Of a stretch of 64,000 nucleotides of DNA, positions 9,004 through 17,047 are shown piece by piece. The position numbers and the translations under genes are program-made. Every line of letters starts with the position of its first letter. Position 1 is the first letter of the stretch. Location of the stretch: NCBI RefSeq assembly GCF_000023265.1, contig NC_013124.1:1120001-1184000 (forward strand), in the 5' to 3' direction. The notes beneath the pieces are model-generated. The model searched no databases. It saw nothing but the letters and a program-made list of their open reading frames with translations, and was not told the DNA's origin. The DNA is from Acidimicrobium ferrooxidans DSM 10331 (GTDB lineage: Bacteria; Actinomycetota; Acidimicrobiia; Acidimicrobiales; Acidimicrobiaceae).

Positions 9004-10389
9004 TCAGTCGCCGCCGTGTGTCGGCGATCCAAGCCGACCCGGCGCGAAGATGCCGGCCGGATCGAACAGGCGCTTGATGCCCGCGTCGATGCGCAACTCG
9101 GTCGCGCTCGCGTGGGTCCGGAACTCCTCAAGCTTGGCGACCCCGATGCCGTGCTCGCCCGACACCGCCCCCCCACGGCGAACGCCCTCGGCAACCACTT
9201 CTTCCACGACACGCCGTGCGCTGGCCACATCGTCGGCGAACACCGACAGGTGGACGTTCCCATCGCCGACGTGGCCCGTTGCGGCGAGGCGCACCCCATA
9301 GGTGGAGGCGACGGCCGCGACCGCATCGAAGTAGTCTCCGAGCCTGGCTGGCGGAACGACCACGTCGACGATGTCGCGGGCACCGAGAGCCCTCACCGTC
9401 CACAGGGCCGCTTCTCGGGCGCGCAGCACGGCCCGGCCTTCGGTCTTGCCGAGAACCCATACGCCATCGGCGCCAGCCCCCTCGAGTACGGCTCCCGCCA
9501 GCTCGACCGCTCGTGCAACGTCGTCCGCGTCGACACGCTCCACCGCAACGACGAGGATCGCGCCGTCGGCGAGCGCCCAGCCGGGTAGCCCGAGGGTCAC
9601 GCCCGCAAAGTGAGCCATCGCCTCGAGCGCGCTCGGTTCGAGGTACTCGATCACGCTTGGTGGCGGCTCGATCGACTGCAGAGCCTGCACCGCCCCGAGC
9701 GCACCACGCATGGTCGGGGCATGAGCAACGAACACCGCCTCCTCGGCACGCGGCGCGAGCCGCAATATCGCTCGCTCCACGATGCCGAGCGTGCCTTCGG
9801 ATCCGATGACGAGCTGCAGGAGGTCGTAACCCGACGAGCGCTTGTAGAGGGAGCCTCCGAGCGTCAAGACGCGACCGCCACCCGTGACCACTGTGGCACC
9901 GAGAACGTTCTGCCTGGTCGTACCGAAGCGCACCGCTCGCATTCCGCCGGCGTTCGTCGCGACCGTCCCGCCGATCGAAGCGGCGTTCTCGCCAGGCGAC
10001 ACGGTGTAGCGCAAGCCGTGATCGGCGAGCACGTGATCGAGTTCGGCGAGGCTCGTGCCGGCACGGACGACGGCGACGCGGGACACCGTGTCGACGTCGT
10101 CCACCCCGCTGAGCCGCTCGGTACTGACACAGACCTCGGTTGGCCGACAGACCGCTCCGCCGGCCAGCCCCGTCCCCGCCCCTCGCACGACGAGCGGGAC
10201 CTGGCGACGCTCGGCCCAGCGGACGAGCTCGACGAGCTCGTCCGTGTCCGCTGGGCGCACGAGCGCCATCGGCCGGCTCGGCGCGACCGTCAAGGACTCG
10301 TCGTGCCAGTAGCGCTCCTCGATCATCTCGCCGACGGCGAGATGATCGGGTCCCACGATCGAACCGAGCTCCTCGAATGCACGCTGCAC
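9004..10389 (-). CDS. FAD-linked oxidase, glycolate/D-lactate dehydrogenase type
   Basis: A 461-residue flavoprotein of the GlcD / D-lactate dehydrogenase family. The PP-loop FAD-binding part shows PLVVRGAGTGLAGGAV near residue 66 and the pyrophosphate-contacting stretch PGENAASIGGTVATNAGG near residue 130. The C-terminal cap has the metal-binding pattern GHVGDGNVHLS and ends with GEHGIGVAKLE, where His is catalytic in the family. It would oxidise a 2-hydroxy acid such as glycolate or D-lactate to the keto acid. No GlcE or GlcF partner is adjacent, favouring a single-subunit enzyme. The GTG at 10389 is preceded by TAAGGT with a 6-nt gap. Confidence 0.88.
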   Translation of the reverse strand: MQRAFEELGSIVGPDHLAVGEMIEERYWHDESLTVAPSRPMALVRPADTDELVELVRWAERRQVPLVVRGAGTGLAGGAVCRPTEVCVSTERLSGVDDVDTVSRVAVVRAGTSLAELDHVLADHGLRYTVSPGENAASIGGTVATNAGGMRAVRFGTTRQNVLGATVVTGGGRVLTLGGSLYKRSSGYDLLQLVIGSEGTLGIVERAILRLAPRAEEAVFVAHAPTMRGALGAVQALQSIEPPPSVIEYLEPSALEAMAHFAGVTLGLPGWALADGAILVVAVERVDADDVARAVELAGAVLEGAGADGVWVLGKTEGRAVLRAREAALWTVRALGARDIVDVVVPPARLGDYFDAVAAVASTYGVRLAATGHVGDGNVHLSVFADDVASARRVVEEVVAEGVRRGGAVSGEHGIGVAKLEEFRTHASATELRIDAGIKRLFDPAGIFAPGRLGSPTHGGD

Positions 10390-10395
10390 GGATCG

Positions 10396-10401
10396 ACCTT
10401 A
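10396..10401 (-). promoter_or_regulatory. -10-like hexamer, leaderless start of the FAD oxidase
   Basis: TAAGGT on the minus strand, 6 nt before the GTG at 10389; no Shine-Dalgarno sequence between them. Confidence 0.5.
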
Positions 10402-10730
10402 GGCAGTGGGGCTCCGGAGGGCAAGGCTTGCCCCGGTTTCGCCATGCCCGACACCCACGCAGCCTCGAGTCTGTAACCCAATCCGACGCGAGAGCATCTA
10501 ACTGATGAAGGCTGGAGAAGGGGCAGGTACCTACGCAGTGACGGAGCGGCGCAGACGCACACCGAGCAGGGCACCTCACGCAGGGTAGCTCGTCAGTGTC
10601 ATCGGCTCTGGTGGCGCGACACGAGGCACTCGCCCTAGGGCGTGGCTACGAGGGAGAGGTCGTGCGCACGGGATGGGGCGTCAGGCGCCACGATGGATCG
10701 AGGTCCGTCGGACGCGCACGAGCGCAGCGG
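10402..10730. other. Intergenic region upstream of the fab operon
   Basis: About 330 bp between the divergent FAD oxidase and fabD. No open frame with a credible start and protein pattern was found on either strand, and no known riboswitch core could be recognised by eye. It likely holds the fab promoter and regulatory sites; the proximal part contains the direct repeat listed next. Confidence 0.4.
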
Positions 10731-10749
10731 CAGGTAGTCAGCAGGTAGT
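10731..10749 (+). repeat. Tandem CAGGTAGT repeat at 11-bp period before fabD
   Basis: CAGGTAGT occurs at 10731-10738 and 10742-10749, an 11-bp period (one helical turn), 28 bp before the fabD ATG. It may be a regulator site or part of the core promoter. Function is not known. Confidence 0.45.
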
Positions 10750-10776
10750 ACGGAGAGAGGGAAAGGGAGTACAGCC

Positions 10777-12015
10777 ATGGTGGTGTTTCTGTTCCCCGGT
10801 CAGGGCTCACAGCAGCCCGGTATGGGGGCAGCCTGGCGCGACCATCCCTCGTTCGAACTCGTCGACGAGGCCAGCGACGTGCTCGGTCGCGACATGGCCT
10901 GGCTGCTCCTCGAGGCGGATGCCGAGACGCTCCAGATCACGCGGAACACCCAGGTGGCGACGCTCCTCATGAGCGCGATCGCGCTCGACGCCATCGAGCG
11001 CCTCGGCATCGCACCGCAGCTCGCTGCAGGCCACTCCCTCGGTGAGTATGCCGCCCTCGTGGCCGCGGGCGGGATCTCACTTGAGGCAGGGCTGCTCCTC
11101 GTTCAAGAGCGCGGCGACGCGATGGCCCAAGCCGCCGAGGCATCCCCGGGCGCGATGATCGCCCTCCTCGGCGCGACGCTTGACCAGGCGCTTCAGCTCG
11201 TCGATGCGATCGGACCGGATCTGTGGCTCGCCAACCACAACTCCGACACCCAGATCGTGCTCTCCGGCACGACCGACGCGGTCGCGAGTGCGGAGGAGCT
11301 TGCACGCGAGTACGGGATCCGGCGGGTCACGCGGCTCAAGGTCGGTGGCGCCTTCCATTCGCCCTACATGCTCGAGGCCAAGGATCGCCTGCGCAAGGCC
11401 ATCGCCCAGACGAAGTTCTACGACCTCGAGGTTCCGGTGATCGCTAACGTCGATGCGCGCGAGCACGTCCTTGCGAGCGAATGGCCCACGCTCCTCGCCG
11501 AGCAGCTCACCAGCCCGGTGCGTTGGGCCGAGACGATGAGCGCCATCGCCGCCGCTCGGCCGGCCCTCATCGTCGAGGTCGGCCCCGGCGGAGTGCTCGC
11601 CAACCTCGCCAAGCGCGCCATCGCCGACATTCCAACGATCGCGGTGGCCACCCCAGATGACCTCGAAACCCTGGTGGAACGGCTCGCCGGCGACGGACCG
11701 GTCGCCGAATGGGCGACCTCCCACCAGGGCGAGCGCCTCTACGGCTCTGAGCGCCTTATCGTCGCGCCGGTCACGGGCGTGTTCCAGCCAGCCCGGCCGG
11801 CTCCGGAGCCCGGCGCGCCCGTCCGAGTCGGTACCGAAGTAGGGACGATCGGCGACACTCCGGTTCGATCGGCCTTCGCCGGTACGCTAAAGGAGATGCT
11901 GGCCGTCCCGGGCGAGCGCGTCACCGCTGGCCAGCCGGTCGCCTGGCTGTCGGAGACGAGCGCTTCCGACCACGCACCGGCCGCCATCGCAACCCCCCTC
12001 CACGAAAGCAGGTAA
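10777..12015 (+). CDS. fabD: Malonyl-CoA:ACP transacylase with C-terminal biotinyl/lipoyl-like domain
   Basis: Transfers malonyl from CoA to ACP to feed fatty-acid elongation. Residues 1-310 are a complete FabD: GQGSQQPGM loop near residue 9, nucleophile in GHSLGEYAAL (about residues 86-95) and catalytic His in GGAFHSPYM (about 190-198). The protein is 412 residues, about 100 longer than usual. The extra part (about 318-395) resembles a biotinyl/lipoyl barrel in two halves: LIVAPVTGVFQ and SAFAGTLKEMLAVPGERVTA. The modified Lys (MKM motif) is absent, with GTIGDTPVRS in its place. The ATG is preceded by AAAGGGAG. It is first of the fab operon and followed 8 nt later by fabH. Confidence 0.95.
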   Translation: MVVFLFPGQGSQQPGMGAAWRDHPSFELVDEASDVLGRDMAWLLLEADAETLQITRNTQVATLLMSAIALDAIERLGIAPQLAAGHSLGEYAALVAAGGISLEAGLLLVQERGDAMAQAAEASPGAMIALLGATLDQALQLVDAIGPDLWLANHNSDTQIVLSGTTDAVASAEELAREYGIRRVTRLKVGGAFHSPYMLEAKDRLRKAIAQTKFYDLEVPVIANVDAREHVLASEWPTLLAEQLTSPVRWAETMSAIAAARPALIVEVGPGGVLANLAKRAIADIPTIAVATPDDLETLVERLAGDGPVAEWATSHQGERLYGSERLIVAPVTGVFQPARPAPEPGAPVRVGTEVGTIGDTPVRSAFAGTLKEMLAVPGERVTAGQPVAWLSETSASDHAPAAIATPLHESR

Positions 12016-12023
12016 GTCACACT

Positions 12024-12944
12024 ATGGGAGCACGGATCATCGGGGTCGGCCAGGCCGTCCCGGATCGGGTCGTCACCAACGCCGATTTCGAGGCCTATCT
12101 CGACACCTCTGACACCTGGATCACCGAACGCACCGGCATCCGCGAGCGCCGCTTCGGCGGCACCACCTCGAGCCTGGCCATCGAGGCGGGGCGACGCGCG
12201 ATCGCCGACGCCGGGTTGACCCCCGGCGACATCGACTTCCTCGTCCTGTCGACGACGACGCCCGATCAGACGGTCCCGGCCACATCTGCCGAGGTATCCC
12301 ACCAGCTCGGAACCCGCGGTGGCGCCATGGACCTCAATGCTGCCTGCGCGGGCTACGTCTATGCCCTCGTGGTCGCACGTGGCATGATCGCCTCTGGGGC
12401 ACACCGGGTGCTCGTCATCGGATCCGACACCCTCTCGCGCATCACCGACCAGAACGACCGCTCGACGGCCGTCCTCTTCGCAGACGGTGCTGGTGCGGTC
12501 GTCATGGAGCGTGCCGACGAGGACGACCTCCTCGGCTGGGACCTCGGTGTCGACGGGGCGGCGCGCCCCATCTTGTACTGCGACCACGGCGGCTACATGT
12601 ACATGGAGGGACGCGAGGTGTTCAAGCGCGCCGTTCGCGTCATGGTTGAGTCGTCGGAGACCGCGATGAAGCAAGCTGGCGTGAACGCCGACGACATCGC
12701 GCTGCTCGTACCCCACCAGGCAAACCTGCGCATCATCCAAGCCGCCAACGAACGCCTCGGCATCTCGCTCGACCGTACGGCCGTCGTGCTCGATCGCTAC
12801 GGCAACACCTCGTCCGGCTCGATCCCGCTGGCCTTGGCCGACGCCGTCGCCCAAGGGCGCCTCCATCCCGGTGATCACGTCCTCTTCACGGGCTTTGGTG
12901 CCGGCATGACCTGGGCAAGTGCGGTCTGGCGGTGGGCCAGATGA
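12024..12944 (+). CDS. fabH: 3-oxoacyl-ACP synthase III
   Basis: Condenses an acyl-CoA primer with malonyl-ACP to start fatty-acid synthesis. The 306-residue protein holds the KAS III triad: Cys in NAACAGY (about residue 107), His in PHQAN (about 230) and Asn in YGNTSSGS (about 260), together with the DTSDTWITERTGI segment of the N-terminus. Length is close to that of the family (310-335). It follows fabD by 8 nt and its TGA overlaps the fabG ATG (ATGA), so the three are cotranscribed. Primer preference (branched or straight) cannot be read from sequence by eye. Confidence 0.95.
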   Translation: MGARIIGVGQAVPDRVVTNADFEAYLDTSDTWITERTGIRERRFGGTTSSLAIEAGRRAIADAGLTPGDIDFLVLSTTTPDQTVPATSAEVSHQLGTRGGAMDLNAACAGYVYALVVARGMIASGAHRVLVIGSDTLSRITDQNDRSTAVLFADGAGAVVMERADEDDLLGWDLGVDGAARPILYCDHGGYMYMEGREVFKRAVRVMVESSETAMKQAGVNADDIALLVPHQANLRIIQAANERLGISLDRTAVVLDRYGNTSSGSIPLALADAVAQGRLHPGDHVLFTGFGAGMTWASAVWRWAR

Positions 12945-13660
12945 CCCACGTCCTCGTCACCGGCGCCGCAAGCGGCATCGGCCTCGCGACCGTACGCACC
13001 CTCCAAGCGAGTGGGTTTACCATCTCGGCCGGCGTCCACCACCGCCCCATGCCCGACGACGTGCTCGCAGCGGGCAACGTGACCCCCGTCGAGCTCGACG
13101 TCACGAACTCCGAGAGCGTCCTCAAGGCGGTGGCAGCGGCCGAGGCGGCCAACGGGACCATCGAGGCACTCATCGCCAACGCCGGCCTCACCGACGATCA
13201 GCTCCTGCTTCGCATGGATGAGGCGTCGTGGGCCGCGACGATCGACCTCAACCTCACGTCCGCATTCCGACTCGCCAAGGCCGTCGTCCCGCGCATGCTC
13301 AAAGCCCGTCGCGGACGCATCGTCTTCGTCTCGTCCGTTGTTGCCCTGCTCGGTTCGCCAGGCCAGACGAGCTACGCAGCAGCGAAGGCCGGGCTCGTCG
13401 GCTTCGCGCGTTCACTCGCGCGCGAAGTCGGATCTCGCGGCATCACCGTCAACGTGGTGATGCCGGGCATGATCGACACCGATCTGCTGCGCGCGACCGG
13501 AGAGCAACGACTCGCGTCCATCCTCTCCCAGGTGCCGCTCGGTCGCACCGGTCGGCCGGAGGAAGCGGCGTCGGTTCTCGCCTTTTTGGTCTCGGACGCC
13601 GCGAGCTACGTGACCGGATCCGTCATCCCCGTCGACGGGGGTCTCGGAATGGGCATCTAG
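12941..13660 (+). CDS. fabG: 3-oxoacyl-ACP reductase
   Basis: NADPH-dependent short-chain dehydrogenase of 239 residues that reduces 3-oxoacyl-ACP. It has the cofactor motif TGAASGIG (residues 7-14), the NAG segment (IANAGL), catalytic Ser (FVSSVVAL) and YxxxK (SYAAAKAG), and ends in GSVIPVDGGLGMG as FabG does. The ATG at 12941 overlaps the fabH stop; a GTG three codons upstream is possible but less good. Its position between fabH and acpP supports the elongation role over another SDR function. Confidence 0.93.
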   Translation: MTHVLVTGAASGIGLATVRTLQASGFTISAGVHHRPMPDDVLAAGNVTPVELDVTNSESVLKAVAAAEAANGTIEALIANAGLTDDQLLLRMDEASWAATIDLNLTSAFRLAKAVVPRMLKARRGRIVFVSSVVALLGSPGQTSYAAAKAGLVGFARSLAREVGSRGITVNVVMPGMIDTDLLRATGEQRLASILSQVPLGRTGRPEEAASVLAFLVSDAASYVTGSVIPVDGGLGMGI

Positions 13661-13767
13661 CGCACTCGCGCAGCGCGAGCGGAGAGCCTGTCGGCCGCTC
13701 ACGCGCCCGTCGTGACAGGCAGTACGGCCGCAAGGCCATGGACCAGTACCACACAGGAGGAACCACA

Positions 13768-14010
13768 ATGGACCGCACCGAGGCATTCGAGAAGTTCAAG
13801 GTCACCACGGTCAAGGTGCTCGGCGTCGAGCCGGACCAGGTCGTGATGGACGCCAGCTTCGCGAACGATCTCGACGCCGACTCGCTGGATCTCGTCGAGC
13901 TGATCATGGCGCTCGAAGACGAGTTCTCCGTCTCCGTGCCCGAGTCCGAGCTCGAGGGCGTCGATACCGTGGGCAAGGCGTTCGAGCTGGTCTACGGGAA
14001 GCTCTCGTGA
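13768..14010 (+). CDS. acpP: Acyl carrier protein
   Basis: An 80-residue acidic four-helix carrier. The phosphopantetheine attachment Ser lies in DADSLDLVEL at about residue 39. A strong Shine-Dalgarno (AGGAGG, 7 nt before ATG) suits the high expression of ACP. The stop TGA overlaps the fabF GTG start (GTGA), coupling the two. It lies 107 nt after fabG. Confidence 0.97.
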   Translation: MDRTEAFEKFKVTTVKVLGVEPDQVVMDASFANDLDADSLDLVELIMALEDEFSVSVPESELEGVDTVGKAFELVYGKLS

Positions 14011-15212
14011 GAGTTGAGGCATCCGAGCCCGAACGGTTCGCGTCTCGGCGCGTCGCCGTCACGGGCATCGGCGTCGTGAGCGCTGTGGGCATCGGCAAGG
14101 AGGCCTTCTGGGAGGGCCTCCTTGCACCAGCACGCACGGGTGTGCGGCGCATCGAAGGATGGGATCCGTCTGCCTGGCTCGGGCCGAAGGAGATCCGCCG
14201 CCACGATCGCTACAACCAGTTCGGCGTCGCCGCAGCGCAGATGGCATGGGACGACGCCGGAGCGCCATCGGTCGATCCGGCGCGCGCCGGTGTGATCATG
14301 GGGACCGGCGTCGGCGGGCTCGAGAGCCTCGAGAACCAGATCGTCATGGCGGAGAAGCGCGGCTACGACCGCATCACGCCGTTCCTCGTCCCGCTCTTCA
14401 TGGCCAACTCCAACGCCGCGTCGATCTCGATGCGCTTCGGTCTCAACGGTCCTTGCGAGACCATCTCGACGGCGTGCGCGGCCGGGAACCACGCCATCGC
14501 CAACGCTGCGCACCTGGTCGCGATGGGGCGCCTCGACGTGGCCCTCGCGGGCGGTGCCGAGGCAGCGATCACGCCCTCGGCGACAGCTGGCTTCACCAAC
14601 ATGACCGCACTGTCGAAGGAGGGGATCTCTCGACCGTTCGATCGTGACCGAGACGGGTTCGTGATGGCCGAAGGTGCCGCGGTGCTCGTGCTCGAGGATG
14701 CCGAGCATGCTCGAGCACGTGGCGCGCACATCTACGCCTACATCGAGGGGACGGCCTCGACCGCCGACGCCCACCACATCACCGCACCCGCCCCTGGCGG
14801 CGTCGGTGCGCGCAGCGCCATCGAGCTCGCCCTCGCCGATGCCGGCATCACCCCTCGTGACGTTGGCCACGTCAACGCCCATGGCACCTCAACACCGCTC
14901 AACGACCTTGCCGAGGCTGGTGCGCTTCGTGCCGTCTTTGGTGACGCCGTACCGCCGGTGACCAGCATGAAGGGGGCGCTCGGCCACGCGCTCGGCGCCG
15001 CCGCCGCGCTGGAGGCGGTCGGGGTCATGCTCACCTTCGAGCACCAGCTGATCCCCCCGACGCAGGGGACGGTCGCCCTCGATCCGGAGATCGACATCGA
15101 CGTGGTCCTCAAAGATCCTCGCCCGCTGCCGCCGGGGCGCATCATCTCGAATGCGTTCGGCTTCGGCGGTCACAATGCGGTGATCGTCTTCGGCCCGCCT
15201 TCGACGGACTGA
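14007..15212 (+). CDS. fabF: 3-oxoacyl-ACP synthase II
   Basis: Elongating condensing enzyme of 401 residues. The Cys-His-His triad is in STACAAGN (about residue 157), NAHGTSTPLND (about 292) and GHALGAAAALEAV (about 327). The C-terminus has the SNAFGFGGHNAV pattern. The N-terminus opens with RRVAVTGIGVVSAVG. It starts with GTG overlapping the acpP stop. It is the last gene of the fab operon and is followed by a strong hairpin. A single KAS II/I-type gene in the operon suggests it does all elongation steps unless another copy exists elsewhere. Confidence 0.96.
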   Translation: MRVEASEPERFASRRVAVTGIGVVSAVGIGKEAFWEGLLAPARTGVRRIEGWDPSAWLGPKEIRRHDRYNQFGVAAAQMAWDDAGAPSVDPARAGVIMGTGVGGLESLENQIVMAEKRGYDRITPFLVPLFMANSNAASISMRFGLNGPCETISTACAAGNHAIANAAHLVAMGRLDVALAGGAEAAITPSATAGFTNMTALSKEGISRPFDRDRDGFVMAEGAAVLVLEDAEHARARGAHIYAYIEGTASTADAHHITAPAPGGVGARSAIELALADAGITPRDVGHVNAHGTSTPLNDLAEAGALRAVFGDAVPPVTSMKGALGHALGAAAALEAVGVMLTFEHQLIPPTQGTVALDPEIDIDVVLKDPRPLPPGRIISNAFGFGGHNAVIVFGPPSTD

Positions 15213-15253
15213 ACCTCGCGCTCGCCGCGCAGCACACGCAGCGAGACAACACG

Positions 15254-15285
15254 AAGGGTCGCCCGAAACGCCTCGGGCGACCCTT
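15254..15285 (+). terminator. Terminator hairpin of the fab operon
   Basis: Perfect 13-bp stem AAGGGTCGCCCGA / TCGGGCGACCCTT with a 6-nt loop, 41 nt after the fabF stop. Ends in TTTGCTG, a weak T-run. Confidence 0.8.
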
Positions 15286-15364
15286 TGCTGTGCCACCTGG
15301 CTGTAGTCCGGCTGCGCGCTTGACGCATGGTCGCCCGATCGGTCATCGTCATAGCAACGAACCA

Positions 15365-15395
15365 CGGGGCCGAGCCCCGACCCTTAGCGAGGGTC
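15365..15395. terminator. Two adjoining hairpins downstream of the GMC oxidoreductase
   Basis: CGGGGC-CGA-GCCCCG (15365-15379) abuts GACCCT-TAGCG-AGGGTC (15379-15395). They lie about 90 nt past the end of the minus-strand GMC gene and could end its transcript; no T-tract is present, so the role is tentative. Confidence 0.45.
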
Positions 15396-15481
15396 GCAAG
15401 CATCCGCCAACCCTCACGTCCGCTCTCCGCTCCCGGCGCCCCGGCGTTCGCCCCTGTAGCGGACGCTCGGGGATGCGAGAC

Positions 15482-17041
15482 TCAGCGCTCGCGAGAGGCG
15501 TGTTCGCCGAGGATGATCTCGGCGCCACGCTCGGCGATCGCGATGGTCGGTGCGTTGGTGTGGCCGCGAACGATCTCTGGCATCACCGATGCATCGACGA
15601 CGCGGAGCGCCCCGACGCCCCTCACCCGCAGCATCGGGTCGACCACCGAGCGCTCGTCACGTCCCATACGTGCGGTGGAGGTCGGGTGATAGATGGTGTG
15701 GGCCACGCTCTCGAGCGCGAGTACCGCTCGTTCGTGGGGGTCGAGCCGCTCCCCATGGTCCGGCATCAAAAGACGTCCGGTCGTGTGCGCCCGGAGCGCC
15801 CTCGAGGTCCGCAGCACCTCGAGCCGCTCCAGCCCTGCGATCATGCGGTTCCTGTCGTGTCCGTCGGGGTCGGACAGATAGGCGGGGTCGATACGTGGGC
15901 CCACGAGCGGATCGGGGCTCGCCAGCGTGACGCTGCCGCGGCTCTCGGGCGTGAGTAGGATCACCCCGAGCGTCAGTCCATCGACCGTGATGGGCACGAG
16001 ACCCTCGCCGAGATAGGCGACCGGCGCGAAGAGGACCTCGAGATCGGGTGCCGCAAGGCCCGGATCGGATCGCCAGAACCCGTAGGCCTCGGCGATGTTC
16101 GAGGTCAGCATGCCCCTCCGGCCCACGAAGTAGCGCACCACTTCGGCAGCGCTGGTCGCTGAGCGCAGCGTCGGTTCGGTCGTCTCGAGGACCATACCGG
16201 CCACGAGGTGATCGCGGAGGTTCCGGCCCACCTCGGGGGCGTGGTACACCACCCGAATCCCAAGCCGTCGCAGTGCACCCTCGTCACCGATGCCCGAGAG
16301 CATGAGGAGCTGGGGCGTGTTGACCGCTCCGGCAGCGAGGATGACCTCGGCGCGCGCGCCCAGCGCACGCCGCTCACGGCCGACGAGATACTCCACGCCA
16401 ACGGCGCGCCCCCCCTCCACGATCACCCGCGTCACACGAGCCTGCGTGCGCACGACGAGGTTGGGGCGATGGCGCACCGGCCGCAGGTACGCATCGGCAA
16501 CGCTCGCACGGCGTCCCGACGCCTGCGTGACCACCGTCTCGGTGAAGCCTTCCGGGCTCGGGAGGTTCGGGGCCTCGACGACCCCGCCGGTCTCGCGGAT
16601 CGCGTCGAGGAACGCGCGCGTCACGGGCCGTGGATCGCGCTGAGCCTCGACGGGAACGACCGCACGCCGCATCGCCGCCATCATCGGGTCGAAGCCCCAC
16701 GCAGGACCGGCGAGCTCGGCCCAGCGGTCGTAGTCGGCTCGCATCCCGACGACCCACATCATCGCGTTGATCGACGAGGAGCCCCCGAGGCCCTTGCCAC
16801 GCGGCCAGTAGATGGAGCGTCCTTGGAGGTTCGGTTGCGCAACGGTGCGATAGGCCCAGTCGTAGCGCGATCGAAACAGTCGCGCGAACCCGGCGGGGAT
16901 ATGGATGAGTGGCGATCGATCGCGCGGACCCGCCTCGAGCACCACGACGCGATGCCGACCATCGGCACTCAAGCGGTTGGCGAGCACCGCACCGGCCGAT
17001 CCCGCCCCGACGATCACGTAGTCGGCGTGCTCGTCCACCAC
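15482..17041 (-). CDS. GMC-family FAD oxidoreductase (choline dehydrogenase-like)
   Basis: A 519-residue flavoprotein. The Rossmann motif DYVIVGAGSAGAVLANRL begins at residue 7, the first GMC signature is GKGLGGSSSINAMMWVVG (about 83-100) and the second is GAVNTPQLLMLSGIG (about 237-251). Catalytic His residues are in YHPTSTARMG and in GHTNAPTIAIAERGAE near the C-terminus, where the second position is His in place of the more usual Asn. It would oxidise an alcohol. The substrate is unknown; choline dehydrogenase is only the closest well-known relative. It follows the UbiB-like kinase gene by 6 nt with AAGGGG as ribosome binding site, so the two are cotranscribed. Confidence 0.88.
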   Translation of the reverse strand: MVDEHADYVIVGAGSAGAVLANRLSADGRHRVVVLEAGPRDRSPLIHIPAGFARLFRSRYDWAYRTVAQPNLQGRSIYWPRGKGLGGSSSINAMMWVVGMRADYDRWAELAGPAWGFDPMMAAMRRAVVPVEAQRDPRPVTRAFLDAIRETGGVVEAPNLPSPEGFTETVVTQASGRRASVADAYLRPVRHRPNLVVRTQARVTRVIVEGGRAVGVEYLVGRERRALGARAEVILAAGAVNTPQLLMLSGIGDEGALRRLGIRVVYHAPEVGRNLRDHLVAGMVLETTEPTLRSATSAAEVVRYFVGRRGMLTSNIAEAYGFWRSDPGLAAPDLEVLFAPVAYLGEGLVPITVDGLTLGVILLTPESRGSVTLASPDPLVGPRIDPAYLSDPDGHDRNRMIAGLERLEVLRTSRALRAHTTGRLLMPDHGERLDPHERAVLALESVAHTIYHPTSTARMGRDERSVVDPMLRVRGVGALRVVDASVMPEIVRGHTNAPTIAIAERGAEIILGEHASRER

Positions 17042-17047
17042 CGCCCC

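Noticed and set aside
8624-9301. Plus-strand frame across the IS end and the FAD oxidase
   Set aside because: Mixed remnant and antisense sequence with no coherent protein pattern.
10402-10776. Possible riboswitch before fabD
   Set aside because: No core motif of a known class could be recognised, and no terminator or anti-terminator pair is clear.
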